From: an uncultured Collinsella sp.
GTDB lineage: Bacteria > Actinomycetota > Coriobacteriia > Coriobacteriales > Coriobacteriaceae
Length of the DNA stretch: 37,792 bases
Assembly (NCBI GenBank): GCA_902494565.1
Contig: CABUTN010000017.1
Location: 1 to 37,792, forward strand
Direction: 5' to 3'
The notes under the pieces are model-generated. The model did no database searches, had not been told where the DNA came from, and worked only from the letters and a program-made list of their open reading frames with translations. Positions 15,561 through 23,568 of this stretch are shown one piece after another (the stretch's first letter is position 1; the number at the start of each line of letters is the position of its first letter). The position numbers were made by a program, and so were the translations under genes.

Positions 15561-16286
15561 CTACGCAACATCCCAGGGCTGGAGCTCGTCGCCCAGGCGG
15601 ACGATGCAGTCGTAGAGCACGGTATGGCGCTCGGCCGGGTTGGCATCCCGATGAAAATGCCCGTAGTACCAGCGCTTGTAGTCCAAGCGGTCTTCCAACT
15701 CATCGAAAAATGCCGTAAGTCGATCAACCGCGGGGCAATTCCAGCCGGGCGCTGGATAAAGCGTGGGCAAAAGCATGCGCGTAGAGCAGGTGTGGGTGAT
15801 CACGTAGTCGACCTTCCAGCCCATTCTGTCGAGCTTTGTCCGCGCCTCATCAAAGTTGCGCTCGTCCGGCAGCTCCTGCGGCCACCAGCTGGAATAGGGA
15901 ATGCGGTATTCCTTATCCACGCTCGTGGCGCCGCCCATGGTAAAGACCGTTGAGCCGTCGAGCTCAAAAACCTCACCGCGCGTCAGGCGCCGGATGGGCG
16001 AGGTGTCCGACAGGCGCTGCGTCAGCCCGCCGTGCCACAACTCCATGGGACGCTCCGCCCAATGGTCGAAACGCTCGTGGTTGCCGTCGACAAACAGCAA
16101 CGTATAGGGGCGCGACTCCAGCCAAGCGATATCGGCGCATTCCTCGGCAGAGAAATCCCACGGAAAGCCAAAGTCGCCCGCGATGATGAGATAGTCGTCA
16201 CTCGTCAGACCATCCCCAAGATCCCAGTCGCGAAGCTTTTGCATGTCGACGCCGCCGTGAATATCGCCCGTCACATAGACCGTCAT
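15561..16286 (-). CDS. Metallophosphoesterase (calcineurin-like)
   Basis: Two-metal phosphoesterase of 241 residues, probably cytoplasmic. The metal ligands appear in canonical order: VTGDIHGG at the N-terminus, IAGDFGFPW, VDGNHERFD, VITHTCSTR and YYGHFHRD. The substrate (nucleotide, protein or small phosphodiester) cannot be told. The ATG at 16286 gives an immediate metal-binding strand; the ORF runs open for 12 codons more. The ribosome-binding site is poor. The small membrane-protein gene lies 85 bp upstream on the same strand and may be co-transcribed. Confidence 0.88.
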   Translation of the reverse strand: MTVYVTGDIHGGVDMQKLRDWDLGDGLTSDDYLIIAGDFGFPWDFSAEECADIAWLESRPYTLLFVDGNHERFDHWAERPMELWHGGLTQRLSDTSPIRRLTRGEVFELDGSTVFTMGGATSVDKEYRIPYSSWWPQELPDERNFDEARTKLDRMGWKVDYVITHTCSTRMLLPTLYPAPGWNCPAVDRLTAFFDELEDRLDYKRWYYGHFHRDANPAERHTVLYDCIVRLGDELQPWDVA

Positions 16287-16371
16287 CGGATCACCACTTC
16301 CCTGCAAGTCGCTAGCCCACATCCTGCACGATTACTAAGCTAACCGTTCCAGCCCTTCCATCCCTTAGGGC

Positions 16372-16611
16372 TTACCCCTCGTTCTTCCATCCAAACGGGT
16401 CAAGCACCCAAAAAACCAGATCAAGCACGCCGCCAGTCATCATGGCGCCGGCAAGGGCCATGCAAACGTGCAGGGAACTGGTACTTCGGAGCACGTCGCA
16501 TGGCCCCAGAACAGCCAGCAGCGCGACCGCTGCGCCGGCTACGCACAGCGCGAGGCACGGCCCCGCGTCCTTGACGCACTTCTTTGCGAGATGCTTTGCG
16601 TTGTCACTCAT
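16372..16611 (-). CDS. Small membrane protein, 79 residues
   Basis: I do not recognise a family. The sequence begins MSDNAKHLAKKCVKDAG and has two probable membrane helices (LALCVAGAAVALLAVLG and VCMALAGAMMTGGVLDLVFWV), ending LDPFGWKNEG. AAGGAG lies 10 nt before the ATG at 16611, which supports this start over a further 50 codons of open frame. It is oriented towards the metallophosphoesterase gene. Confidence 0.65.
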   Translation of the reverse strand: MSDNAKHLAKKCVKDAGPCLALCVAGAAVALLAVLGPCDVLRSTSSLHVCMALAGAMMTGGVLDLVFWVLDPFGWKNEG

Positions 16612-16773
16612 CGGTATCGAACTCCTTAGAGGGTCATTGTTCAGACGCATGCCGCCGCGGCAGAGCGGGGCGGCAGGGTAAGTGTCACATGCCGTGCGGA
16701 CATCAATGGAGAAACCGCCTGCTCGACCAACCCTTGACGCCGTTTTGCACCGGCACCCCATCCCCCCCGCTGT

Positions 16774-16956
16774 CGAGGTCTAATTCTTTTCCCGAGAAGT
16801 GAACGGCTGTTTTTGAGCCCCTGAAACAGCCGCATTTTTCGGCGGCAAAATCGTGGGATTTCAGCATTGAAACCGCAGGAAACGACACCTTTAAAGTGTC
16901 GATGCTTCGGGGGTCCGATTTAGCTCGTTCACTTCTCGGAAAAGTATTAGACCTCG
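16774..16956. repeat. 183-bp inverted-repeat element, MITE-like
   Basis: Ends 16774-16805 and 16926-16956 are inverted copies over about 31 bp, with one substitution and one inserted base. Inside are two further hairpins: GGCTGTTT...AAACAGCC around 16805-16830 and CGACAC...GTGTCG around 16885-16902. No reading frame. It fills much of the 559-bp gap between the small membrane-protein gene and the DUF4342 gene; outside it I see only a putative promoter near 17025. Confidence 0.75.
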
Positions 16957-17024
16957 CTGCTAGCTACCCAGAAGGACACCTCTCCCTTCCCCACCGCCAC
17001 CCAAAAACTCATCCAACATTAATC

Positions 17025-17052
17025 TTGGCTCAAGAATCGCTTAATCTATAAC
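17025..17052 (+). promoter_or_regulatory. Candidate promoter of the DUF4342 / two-component operon
   Basis: TTGGCT (17025-17030) and TATAAC (17047-17052) are 16 bp apart, about 110 bp upstream of the first gene. A second -10-like TATAGA at 17059-17064 lacks a -35. Confidence 0.4.
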
Positions 17053-17170
17053 CTGCACTATAGAGTTCGACCAAGGGCGGGGCGGCGCCGCGCAACGCAG
17101 GCCGCCGAACGCAACGCTCGCGCCCGGGCAGATCGCCCGGCGTCGCGCCCATCGAACGAAAGGACAGGTC

Positions 17171-17713
17171 ATGGACGACCTCGAAAAAGTTGAAACCATC
17201 CGCACCAAGTGCAACGTGAGCTACACCGATGCCAAGGCCGCGCTCGACGCCGCCGATGGCAACGTTCTGGACGCCATCATTTGGCTCGAGTCGCAGGGCA
17301 AGACCCAGACCACGTCGGCGCACGTCGCCACCGAGTCCGTTCCGGTCGACGAGCCCTCGGCCGAGATGGTCGCCGCGCAGGCTGCCTACGAAAAGTCGAG
17401 CGAAAAGACCGACTTCTCCAAGAAGATGGACAGTGTGTGGGAGTACCTCAAAAAGCTCTTCCGCCTGAGCTTGGACACCAAGTTTATCGCCACACGCCGC
17501 GACGCCATCATCCTCAACATCCCCATCCTGATCCCCATCATCGCCCTGTTTGCCTGGGGTGCCACGATCTGGCTGATGCTGATTGGTCTGTTCTTTGGCA
17601 TGCGCTACCGCATCGACAGCGACGGCGACGTGCCCGGCAGCATCAACAACTTGATGGACAGCGCTGCCAATGCCGCGGACGACATCAAGCAAAATCTGAA
17701 CGACGACAAGTAA
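17171..17713 (+). CDS. DUF4342 domain protein with UBA-like N-terminus
   Basis: Protein of 180 residues. The first 45 residues (LEKVETIRTKCNVSYTDAKA, AALDAADGNVLDAIIWLE) form a UBA/EF-Ts-like three-helix motif characteristic of DUF4342. A hydrophobic segment at about 117-137 (NIPILIPIIALFAWGATIWLM) is probably membrane-embedded, followed by a Gly/basic turn and an amphipathic tail. Function unknown. The ATG has AAAGGA 8 nt upstream. It is the first gene of an operon with a response regulator 18 bp downstream, so the protein may belong to the same envelope-stress response; this is inference from context. Confidence 0.88.
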   Translation: MDDLEKVETIRTKCNVSYTDAKAALDAADGNVLDAIIWLESQGKTQTTSAHVATESVPVDEPSAEMVAAQAAYEKSSEKTDFSKKMDSVWEYLKKLFRLSLDTKFIATRRDAIILNIPILIPIIALFAWGATIWLMLIGLFFGMRYRIDSDGDVPGSINNLMDSAANAADDIKQNLNDDK

Positions 17714-17731
17714 TCGCAGACGGGGGCACGC

Positions 17732-18511
17732 ATGGCACGGATCCTGATCGTAGAGGACGAGGAGAAAATCGCCCGCTTTGTGACGCTCGAGCTGGAGCAC
17801 GAGGGCTACCAGGTGGAACACGCCGCCGATGGCCGCACCGCCGTGGACCTGGCGCTGGAGCGCGACTACGATTTGATTCTGCTCGATGTGCTGTTGCCGC
17901 AGCTCAACGGCATGGAGGTCTTGCGGCGTGTCCGCAAGCACAAGGATGTGCCGGTGATCATGGTCACCGCGCGCGACGCCGTGATGGACAAGGTGGCCGG
18001 GCTCGATGCCGGCGCCGACGATTACCTGACCAAGCCATTTGCGATTGAGGAGCTGTTCGCACGGATCCGCGTGGCGCTGAAGCGCTCGGAGGCCGCGCGG
18101 ACGGCTTCGGGCGTTGGCGGCATCGGGACGGGCGCGGCAGGCGGCACGGGTGTCGGCGCCACTGCGATGCCCCCGGTCAGTGACTCGACCCAGGTTTCCG
18201 CCTCGCTCTCCCCCGCCACGCTCGCCGTGGGCTCGGTTGCGCTCGACCCCGACCGCCGCGAAGTCACGGTCGGCGGCTCGCCCATTGCGCTCACGGCCCG
18301 CGAGTTCGATGTCCTCGCCCTGCTTATGGCGCATGCCGAGACCGTGCTCACGCGCGAACGCATCGCGCACGAAGCGCTGGGCTACGAATACATGGGCGAC
18401 ACCAACAACGTCGACGTGCACATCGCGCATCTACGCGCCAAGATCGAGGACGCCGGCGGCGCCCGCATCATCCAGACCGTGCGCGGGGTGGGCTATGTCT
18501 GCCGCGCGTAA
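17732..18511 (+). CDS. OmpR-family response regulator
   Basis: Two-component regulator of 259 residues. Receiver domain with acidic pair E8/D9, phospho-acceptor D52 (LLDVLLP) and K101 (YLTKPF). The DNA-binding winged helix runs from about 170 (LTAREFDVLALLMAHAE, NNVDVHIAHLRAKIED, TVRGVGYVCRA). The two domains are joined by an unusually long Gly/Ala/Ser linker at about 122-165. GGGGG lies 5 nt before the ATG. Its last 17 nt overlap the kinase gene, so the pair is translationally coupled. Confidence 0.94.
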   Translation: MARILIVEDEEKIARFVTLELEHEGYQVEHAADGRTAVDLALERDYDLILLDVLLPQLNGMEVLRRVRKHKDVPVIMVTARDAVMDKVAGLDAGADDYLTKPFAIEELFARIRVALKRSEAARTASGVGGIGTGAAGGTGVGATAMPPVSDSTQVSASLSPATLAVGSVALDPDRREVTVGGSPIALTAREFDVLALLMAHAETVLTRERIAHEALGYEYMGDTNNVDVHIAHLRAKIEDAGGARIIQTVRGVGYVCRA

Positions 18512-19790
18512 CGCCGAGGCCAAGCGCGTCACCTCCATCGCCCGCGCCATCAACTGGAGCTATATGTGGCGCCGCCTGATGAGCTACGTTTGGCTCGATC
18601 TGTTGCTGCTGGTTGTTGCGGCGGCGATTCTCGTCTATGGCTACAACCAGACGCTGCCCGACGGCGCGTTTACCGCAGGCTGGATTCCCGGCGCCACTGT
18701 TCACGGCATGTCGCTGACGCCCGTGCGCGGCTGGGACCCGACAACGCTCGCCTATACCGTCGAGCTTGCACGTACCACCAAGACCTTTCCCCTCGCGCAG
18801 GACCTCGTCGCGTTATGGCCTCTCTACCTTGTCGTTGTGGGTTGGCAGGTCATCAGCGTGCTCAACATGCTCGGCGGCGCCCGCCGCGTGCGCCGCACCA
18901 TGGCGCCGCTCAACGATCTGGCCCTGCACGTGGACGAACTCGGCCGCATGCAACTCGCCGGCGGCAAAATGGAAACACTGGAGCAGGCCATCGAGCGCGC
19001 AAGCGTCGACTCGCCGAGCGTCACCACCGGCGACGCCGACCTGGCAAGCATCGAGGTCGCACTCAACCGCCTGCTGCGCCAGATGCAAGAGGCCAAGCTG
19101 CAGCAGATGCGCTTTGTCAACGACGCGAGCCACGAGCTGCGCACGCCCATCGCGGTGATTCAGGGCTACGTGAACATGCTCGACCGCTGGGGTAAGGACG
19201 ACCCGGACGTGCTGGCGGAATCCATCGCGTCCCTTAAAGCCGAAAGCGAGCACATGCAAGAGCTTGTGGAACAGCTGCTGTTTTTGGCGCGCGGCGATGC
19301 CGGGCGCACGGTCCTGCGGCGCGCGGATACCAACCTGGCCGCACTGGTCGGCGAGGTATGCGAGGAATCACAGATGATCGATGCCGCGCACACGTATCGG
19401 CTGGCCTTTGACGCTGCGCTTGTCAGCGACCCGCGCTGCGACGCGCCCGTCGACGTGGCGCTCGTGAAGCAGGCTCTGCGCGTGATCGTGCAAAACGCCG
19501 CCAAGTACTCGGATGCGGGAACGACCGTCACATTTGGCATAACGCCAGATGCGGGCGCGGGCACGATCGACATAAGTGTTGAGGACGAGGGCATCGGCAT
19601 GAACCAGGAATCCGCAGCTCACGCGTTCGAGCGGTTCTACCGTGCCGACAACGCGCGCGATGCCGGCGCACAGGGTTCGGGTCTGGGGCTTGCGATCGCC
19701 AAGTGGATCGTCGACAGCCACGGCGGCGTCATCGGTGTGACCTCGGTCGAAGGGGTCGGCAGCCGCTTTACGATTCGCCTGCCACGATAG
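18495..19790 (+). CDS. Sensor histidine kinase (HisKA/HATPase)
   Basis: Membrane kinase of 431 residues. Membrane helices at about 31-50 and 108-128 flank an extracellular loop of roughly 57 residues; a linker follows (LNDLALHVDELGRMQ). The H-box FVNDASHELRTP holds H213, and the ATPase domain shows an N-box (LRVIVQNAAKYSD), G1 (VEDEGIGM), F (FERFYRAD) and G2 (GSGLGLAIA). The ligand is unknown. The ATG at 18495 lies inside the regulator gene, preceded by GGGGTGGG. A much longer upstream frame is only an out-of-frame reading of the regulator. Transcription ends at the hairpin at 19810. Confidence 0.94.
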   Translation: MSAARNAEAKRVTSIARAINWSYMWRRLMSYVWLDLLLLVVAAAILVYGYNQTLPDGAFTAGWIPGATVHGMSLTPVRGWDPTTLAYTVELARTTKTFPLAQDLVALWPLYLVVVGWQVISVLNMLGGARRVRRTMAPLNDLALHVDELGRMQLAGGKMETLEQAIERASVDSPSVTTGDADLASIEVALNRLLRQMQEAKLQQMRFVNDASHELRTPIAVIQGYVNMLDRWGKDDPDVLAESIASLKAESEHMQELVEQLLFLARGDAGRTVLRRADTNLAALVGEVCEESQMIDAAHTYRLAFDAALVSDPRCDAPVDVALVKQALRVIVQNAAKYSDAGTTVTFGITPDAGAGTIDISVEDEGIGMNQESAAHAFERFYRADNARDAGAQGSGLGLAIAKWIVDSHGGVIGVTSVEGVGSRFTIRLPR

Positions 19791-19809
19791 GAAGCCCCTC
19801 GGCATAAAT

Positions 19810-19843
19810 AAAGGGATAGGGCCACGCGGCCCTATCCCTTTTT
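19810..19843. terminator. Bidirectional rho-independent terminator
   Basis: A perfect 14-bp stem (19810-19823 with 19828-19841, ACGC loop) begins with AAA and ends with TTTTT. It lies between the convergent kinase (plus) and VOC-protein (minus) genes and can serve both. Confidence 0.9.
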
Positions 19844-19865
19844 GCCAGCTATGGCAGCTTGTGCG

Positions 19866-20240
19866 CTACTCGCGGCACAGGTGCACGGCGAAACCGGCGA
19901 ACTCGCGCTTAAAGTACACGAGCTTGGTACCACCGTCGGGCAGCAGCGCGCGCGACTCTTCGTTGACCTCGAGCCCGCGCTCGGCAAACCACTTCTCAGC
20001 TGCATCGATGTCGTTAACGGCAAAGCCGATGTGGCCCTTGGTGCCACGACCGTTCTGCTTCATGATCTCGACCAGCGAATCATTAAAGTACGAAACCGGG
20101 GTCTCGATGACGGGCAGGCCCATCATCGTCGAGAACAGCTCCGCGATCTCCAGGGCGTCTGCCGGGTCGGTGGCGTTAACGCCCACATGGGCAACGCGCA
20201 TACCAAAGAGCTCTACCGGGTTGGCGTTCTGCTCACTCAT
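19866..20240 (-). CDS. VOC-superfamily (glyoxalase-fold) protein
   Basis: Protein of 124 residues with the paired beta-alpha-beta-beta-beta modules of the vicinal oxygen chelate fold: RVAHVGVNATDPADALEIAE at the start, KGHIGFAVNDIDAAEKWFAE in the middle and a final strand FAGFAVHLC. The two HIG/HVG histidines and late acidic residues could bind metal. VOC proteins include isomerases, lyases and binding proteins; the reaction cannot be assigned. It lies 11 bp after the PTS IIB gene on the same strand, so a role in handling the transported sugar is plausible. The ribosome-binding site is weak, which suggests coupling to the IIB gene. Confidence 0.87.
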   Translation of the reverse strand: MSEQNANPVELFGMRVAHVGVNATDPADALEIAELFSTMMGLPVIETPVSYFNDSLVEIMKQNGRGTKGHIGFAVNDIDAAEKWFAERGLEVNEESRALLPDGGTKLVYFKREFAGFAVHLCRE

Positions 20241-20251
20241 GCAGTCAGCGC

Positions 20252-20539
20252 CTACTGAGCCATGACGTCGAGAACGGCCTTCTCGGCGGCAACGCGGTTC
20301 ATGCCGGTCATGAAGGGCACGCCACTCACGTACGGGCAGGTGAGGCCCTCGGGGGCAACGGTGGTGGCGATCAGCAGGTCAGCGCCCTCGTCGCAGTAAT
20401 CCTTGGCCTCGGAGATGGCGCACTGCACGATCTCGTACTTGTCGGCATAACCGTTGGCGTCGAGCAGAGTAGCGACCTTCTGGGCAACGAGCGTGGAAGT
20501 AGCAGCGCCAGCACCGCAAGCCAAAACGATCTTCTTCAT
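20252..20539 (-). CDS. PTS sugar transporter subunit IIB (GatB-like)
   Basis: Cytoplasmic phosphotransfer protein of 95 residues. The phosphate loop ACGAGAATST carries the expected phospho-cysteine C8, and the length and pattern (KIVLACGAG, LLIATTVAPEGL) fit the galactitol/lactose-type IIB superfamily. It should accept phosphate from a IIA domain and pass it to sugar bound by a IIC permease, but neither is encoded nearby, so it is an orphan IIB or pairs with subunits elsewhere. GGGAG precedes the ATG. It is the first gene of a two-gene unit with the VOC protein. Confidence 0.9.
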   Translation of the reverse strand: MKKIVLACGAGAATSTLVAQKVATLLDANGYADKYEIVQCAISEAKDYCDEGADLLIATTVAPEGLTCPYVSGVPFMTGMNRVAAEKAVLDVMAQ

Positions 20540-20641
20540 AGGTAATGTCTCCCTTCATGGTTTACTTTAGGTAAGTGTACCGCAGCGAGCGATGGCACTC
20601 GGCCTCGATGAGCTTTTATGCCAGTTTGCTTGCGCGCTGCG

Positions 20642-20647
20642 TATAAT
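20642..20647 (+). promoter_or_regulatory. -10 box for the helical-repeat protein gene
   Basis: A consensus TATAAT lies 55 bp before the ATG at 20703. The region 17 bp upstream gives only TGCCAG as a -35, so this is a half-supported promoter. Confidence 0.45.
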
Positions 20648-20702
20648 ACATCTAGTACGTGTTGTCATACCGCTCGCTTTATGAGCGACTAAGGACCCTA
20701 AT

Positions 20703-21326
20703 ATGCCCGATTCCCGCACACTCTGGACCGCCGTCGTTATCATCTGCATCGCCGTGTCGGTGTTCTTTAGCGTCAAAAAACGCACCACGTTTAAACGCCT
20801 GCAGCAATTGATGACCGCCAAGCAGTGGGACGAGTTCGATCGTTTGCTCGACGGCAAACTCACCAGCATGCTGTACCCGCGCTACAACCGCGACTACCTG
20901 CGCCTGAACTCCTATCTGCTGCGCGAGGACCATAAGCGCGCCGACGAGATGTTCGACCTGCTACTGGGACTCAACCTGCCCAAGATGCAGCGCGTCGACC
21001 TGGTGATCAAAGCTTTTAACTACTACGTTGGCCAGGAGGACCGCAAAAAGGCCAAGGAGTTGCTGCACGAGATCAAGGGCTTTGAGGGCGGTCAGGCCGA
21101 GGCAGTCGCACACGAATGCCAGCTGATGTACGACACGATGATCCTCAAGCGCCACAACGACATTCCCGAGCTGGAGCGCATGCTCGAGGATGTCGGCGAC
21201 GACCCGGTCAAGCGCTGCCGACTGGAGTACCTGCTGGCCCTGCAGTATCAAAACAAGGGCGACGAGGCAAAGTTCCAAGAGTTCCTGGAGAAGTCGGGCC
21301 AACACTCGATGGCCGTCAACGCGTAA
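20703..21326 (+). CDS. Membrane-anchored helical-repeat (TPR-like) protein
   Basis: Protein of 207 residues, not assigned to a named family. An N-terminal membrane helix (LWTAVVIICIAVSVFFSV) is followed by about 180 residues of helix pairs with TPR-like spacing (WDEFDRLLDGKL, YLRLNSYLLREDHKRADEMF, AFNYYVGQEDRKKAKELLHE, LEYLLALQYQNKGDEAKFQE). This suggests a cytoplasmic scaffold anchored in the membrane. AAGGA lies 7 nt before the ATG. It is 31 bp upstream of tRNA-Leu, with no terminator between. Confidence 0.8.
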   Translation: MPDSRTLWTAVVIICIAVSVFFSVKKRTTFKRLQQLMTAKQWDEFDRLLDGKLTSMLYPRYNRDYLRLNSYLLREDHKRADEMFDLLLGLNLPKMQRVDLVIKAFNYYVGQEDRKKAKELLHEIKGFEGGQAEAVAHECQLMYDTMILKRHNDIPELERMLEDVGDDPVKRCRLEYLLALQYQNKGDEAKFQEFLEKSGQHSMAVNA

Positions 21327-21357
21327 CGGACGGCTTGTGCTAGACTTCTAGTCTCAC

Positions 21358-21442
21358 GGGGGCGTGGCGGAATTGGCATACGCAGGAGACTTAAAATCTC
21401 TCGCCGCAAGGATTGTGGGTTCGAGTCCCACCGCCCCTACCA
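21358..21442 (+). tRNA. tRNA-Leu (anticodon TAA)
   Basis: Acceptor stem GGGGGCG (21358-21364) pairs with CGCCCCT (21432-21438, one G-U), followed by A and an encoded CCA. The D-stem is GCG/CGC, the anticodon stem GGAGA/TCTCT has loop CTTAAAA with anticodon TAA at 21392-21394, and the T-arm is GTGGG-TTCGAGT-CCCAC. The long variable arm is that of a class II tRNA. It reads UUA, a rare codon in this GC-rich genome. Confidence 0.96.
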
Positions 21443-21454
21443 TATGGAGCTTTC

Positions 21455-21491
21455 GAGCCCGTGTCCCCCAGGGATGCGGGCTCGCTTCTTT
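21455..21491 (+). terminator. Terminator after tRNA-Leu
   Basis: GAGCCCG (21455-21461) pairs with CGGGCTC (21477-21483), with an inner TCC/GGA pairing; GCTTCTTTT follows. It lies 13 nt after the tRNA. Confidence 0.75.
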
Positions 21492-21509
21492 TGGATGCCG
21501 GCGGGGCTC

Positions 21510-21580
21510 TAAGTTGCGGTGGAATAGATCCTGTTTATACCGTTTACCAGCTTATTTAGGAACTATTTCACCGCAACTTA
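21510..21580. repeat. 71-bp palindromic repeat, copy 1 (TAAGTTGCGGTG family)
   Basis: The ends TAAGTTGCGGTG and CACCGCAACTTA are perfect 12-bp inverted copies; pairing continues to about 22 bp with two mismatches (GGAATAGATCCT against AGGAACTATTTC). The same arms occur at 28268-28336. It lies between tRNA-Leu and the 3' end of ppx. Confidence 0.85.
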
Positions 21581-21591
21581 TGAGGGGATGG

Positions 21592-22593
21592 TTAAAGGGT
21601 GCTGAGAGTGGGGGTCCAGGCGATGGTGGGAGTCGCGCCGTCGAGGGTTTCGTTGATGGTGGCGGCCATGCCGGCGAGGAGGCTGTTCTCGCTTACGGTG
21701 AGCGTCTTGTAATCGCCGGCGCGCATGAGTTCGCGAATCACCACGGCGCCAGCGAGAATCACGCCCGCACGCTTGGGCTGCACGCCCGGTAGCGCGGCGA
21801 TGCCCTCCACGTCCAGCGTGGACATGCGCTCGATAGCGGCCGAGATCTGCTCCATCGAAAGCTCGCGCAGGTGCACAAAGCTCGAGTCGTACGGCTCCAG
21901 CTCGTGGACCAGCGCCACGAGCGTGGTGACGGTACCGCCAACCGCGACCAGGCGCTCTGCACGCTCAAAATTGTTCGGCAGGCCCTCAAAATAGGTGGAG
22001 AACTGCTCGCCCGCCCACGCGGCGGCAACCGCAAGCTCGTTCGCCGACGGCGGCAGTGCAGAGAAAAACCGCTCGGTCACGCGCCGGCAACCGATGTCCA
22101 GCGAGCGCGTTCCCTCCAGCGCAAAGACCCCGCGCTCCGGAGCGTATACGCCCGTCGCGAGCTCCGTGGAGCCGCCGCCCGAATCGGCGACGATAATGCG
22201 TTCACCGGCAAAGTCGTGCGCCACGCCAAAAAATGTCAGGCGTGCCTCGACCTCTCCCGGAATCACCTGCGGTTCGAGCTCCAGCTCGCGCAGGCCGTCC
22301 AGCAGCAGTGCGGCGTTGGACGCATCACGCGCAGCACTCGTGCACGTGGTGCAGATGCACGCGGCCCCAAAGGCACGCGCCTCATCCACAAACATGCGGC
22401 ACGCAGCGAGCACACGCTCAACGGCCGCCTCGCAAAAGCGACCTGTCGCGTCCACGCCCTCGCCCAGGTCGGTAATCTCGGTATGCTTGGACGATTCCAC
22501 AATCGCCCCGGCCTCGACCTGCGCTAACACCAGTCGCGACGACACTGTTCCCAGGTCGATCGCGGCTACCTTATAACGTTTGCAATCTGCCAT
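21592..22593 (-). CDS. ppx: Exopolyphosphatase / guanosine pentaphosphate phosphatase (Ppx/GppA)
   Basis: Phosphatase of the actin-like ATPase superfamily, 333 residues, which shortens polyphosphate or hydrolyses pppGpp. Motifs: AAIDLGTVSSRLVLA near the N-terminus (phosphate 1 loop), ICTTCTSAARDASNA, VIPGEVEARLTFFG (family V-x-G-x-EA), and VADSGGGSTEL (phosphate 2 loop). It is the short form without the C-terminal HD domain, usual in actinobacteria. The ATG has GGGAG about 7 nt upstream and is 20 bp after the divIC stop, so the two form an operon, as in other actinobacteria. Confidence 0.94.
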   Translation of the reverse strand: MADCKRYKVAAIDLGTVSSRLVLAQVEAGAIVESSKHTEITDLGEGVDATGRFCEAAVERVLAACRMFVDEARAFGAACICTTCTSAARDASNAALLLDGLRELELEPQVIPGEVEARLTFFGVAHDFAGERIIVADSGGGSTELATGVYAPERGVFALEGTRSLDIGCRRVTERFFSALPPSANELAVAAAWAGEQFSTYFEGLPNNFERAERLVAVGGTVTTLVALVHELEPYDSSFVHLRELSMEQISAAIERMSTLDVEGIAALPGVQPKRAGVILAGAVVIRELMRAGDYKTLTVSENSLLAGMAATINETLDGATPTIAWTPTLSTL

Positions 22594-22613
22594 TGCCGGC
22601 TCCCCTCCGGGCG

Positions 22614-23372
22614 CTATTTGCCGTTGGACACGACCGTCTGGCCCTCGACGCCGTTAAACCCAAACAGCATGTCGAGCGCTTGGATGTACCACGGCGCGTC
22701 CTTACCGACTTCTTCGATTTCCTTGGCAACTTCGCTGGCCTTCTTGGCGTTTGAGGACTTTTTGCTCGACGACGAATCCGAATCCTCGTCCAGACCCTGT
22801 ACTTCAATCCTCTTTTCGCCGGGCATCACCATGCCCAGTTCCCGTGCCCGATCCTTAATGCCCTCTTCCGAGAGCCACTTGTCAGTGTCTTTTTTCATCT
22901 CATCTCTGTATTGCTCGCGAATCTCGACCTGCTTGGCCAAGATGTCGTTCGAGCGTTTTGCAACGTACAGGTCGCGCACGGGGAAATACAGGCTCACGAG
23001 CGCCAGAGTCACCACGATACCGATAAACAGCGGACGCAGAGAGCCATGCGTAAAGTCATAGATTGCCTTGACCACCGCATTGTCGTTGGCGTAGCGCATA
23101 AAGTCCGAGCTCGAAAAACGGTTCGAGGGCCTGCTCGATTTGTCGTGTGCCTGAGTCGAGGGACGCGACGCATGTGTCGAACGTGCCGGGCGCACCGGTC
23201 CATCTGCCGAAGTATTCACATGAGCATTGGGGCGCGAGGTACTTGTCGGGCGCTGCGTGGAGCGGTCGGCGCCGGCGTAGGCGGACCCACCGAGCTGCAC
23301 CGTGCGCGCACGGCGAGGCGACGGCTCACGCGAACCGGCGGAATAGTACCTGTTGTCGTAAATCTGATCCAT
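22614..23372 (-). CDS. divIC: Septum formation initiator, FtsB/DivIC family
   Basis: Bitopic cell-division protein of 252 residues. A long Ser/Arg/Thr-rich cytoplasmic N-terminus (about 1-110, low complexity) precedes one membrane helix at about 113-133 (FIGIVVTLALVSLYFPV). A coiled coil follows (KRSNDILAKQVEIREQYRDE), then the DivIC motif ELGMVMPGEKRIEV and an acidic/Lys tail. It should join FtsL and FtsQ in the divisome. The ATG at 23372 has AAGG 7 nt upstream; a start at 23498 would add an unlikely Arg-rich leader. The position between eno and ppx is conserved in actinobacteria, which supports the call. Confidence 0.9.
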   Translation of the reverse strand: MDQIYDNRYYSAGSREPSPRRARTVQLGGSAYAGADRSTQRPTSTSRPNAHVNTSADGPVRPARSTHASRPSTQAHDKSSRPSNRFSSSDFMRYANDNAVVKAIYDFTHGSLRPLFIGIVVTLALVSLYFPVRDLYVAKRSNDILAKQVEIREQYRDEMKKDTDKWLSEEGIKDRARELGMVMPGEKRIEVQGLDEDSDSSSSKKSSNAKKASEVAKEIEEVGKDAPWYIQALDMLFGFNGVEGQTVVSNGK

Positions 23373-23462
23373 GTGCGCCTTGTGCGGTTGAGGTTTGTTT
23401 GCGCTAAGTATTCTAGTTATAGCACGAGCGCGCACACCACCTTCGGCAGCCTTTGCTCGACA

Positions 23463-23495
23463 TAAAAAAGGCGCTGAGCCATATGGCCCAGCGCC
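23463..23495 (-). terminator. Rho-independent terminator of eno
   Basis: A 13-bp near-perfect stem (GGCGCTGAGCCAT 23470-23482 with 23483-23495, one G-T type mismatch) is followed on the minus strand by six T. It separates eno from divIC. Confidence 0.88.
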
Positions 23496-23568
23496 CAATG
23501 GTACTCAACAGCGCCCGGCTGGAGCAAGGCGAATCCGAGTCTTCCCCGCCCCCGCGAGCTCCGCGTGC

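Noticed and set aside
17030..18430. 466-codon minus-strand frame over the regulator operon
   Set aside because: Antisense of DUF4342 and the response regulator, which have clear domains and ribosome-binding sites. No family features of its own.
21358..21580. Integrated element using tRNA-Leu as attachment site
   Set aside because: No integrase, no direct repeat of the tRNA 3' end, and the normal ppx gene follows at once.
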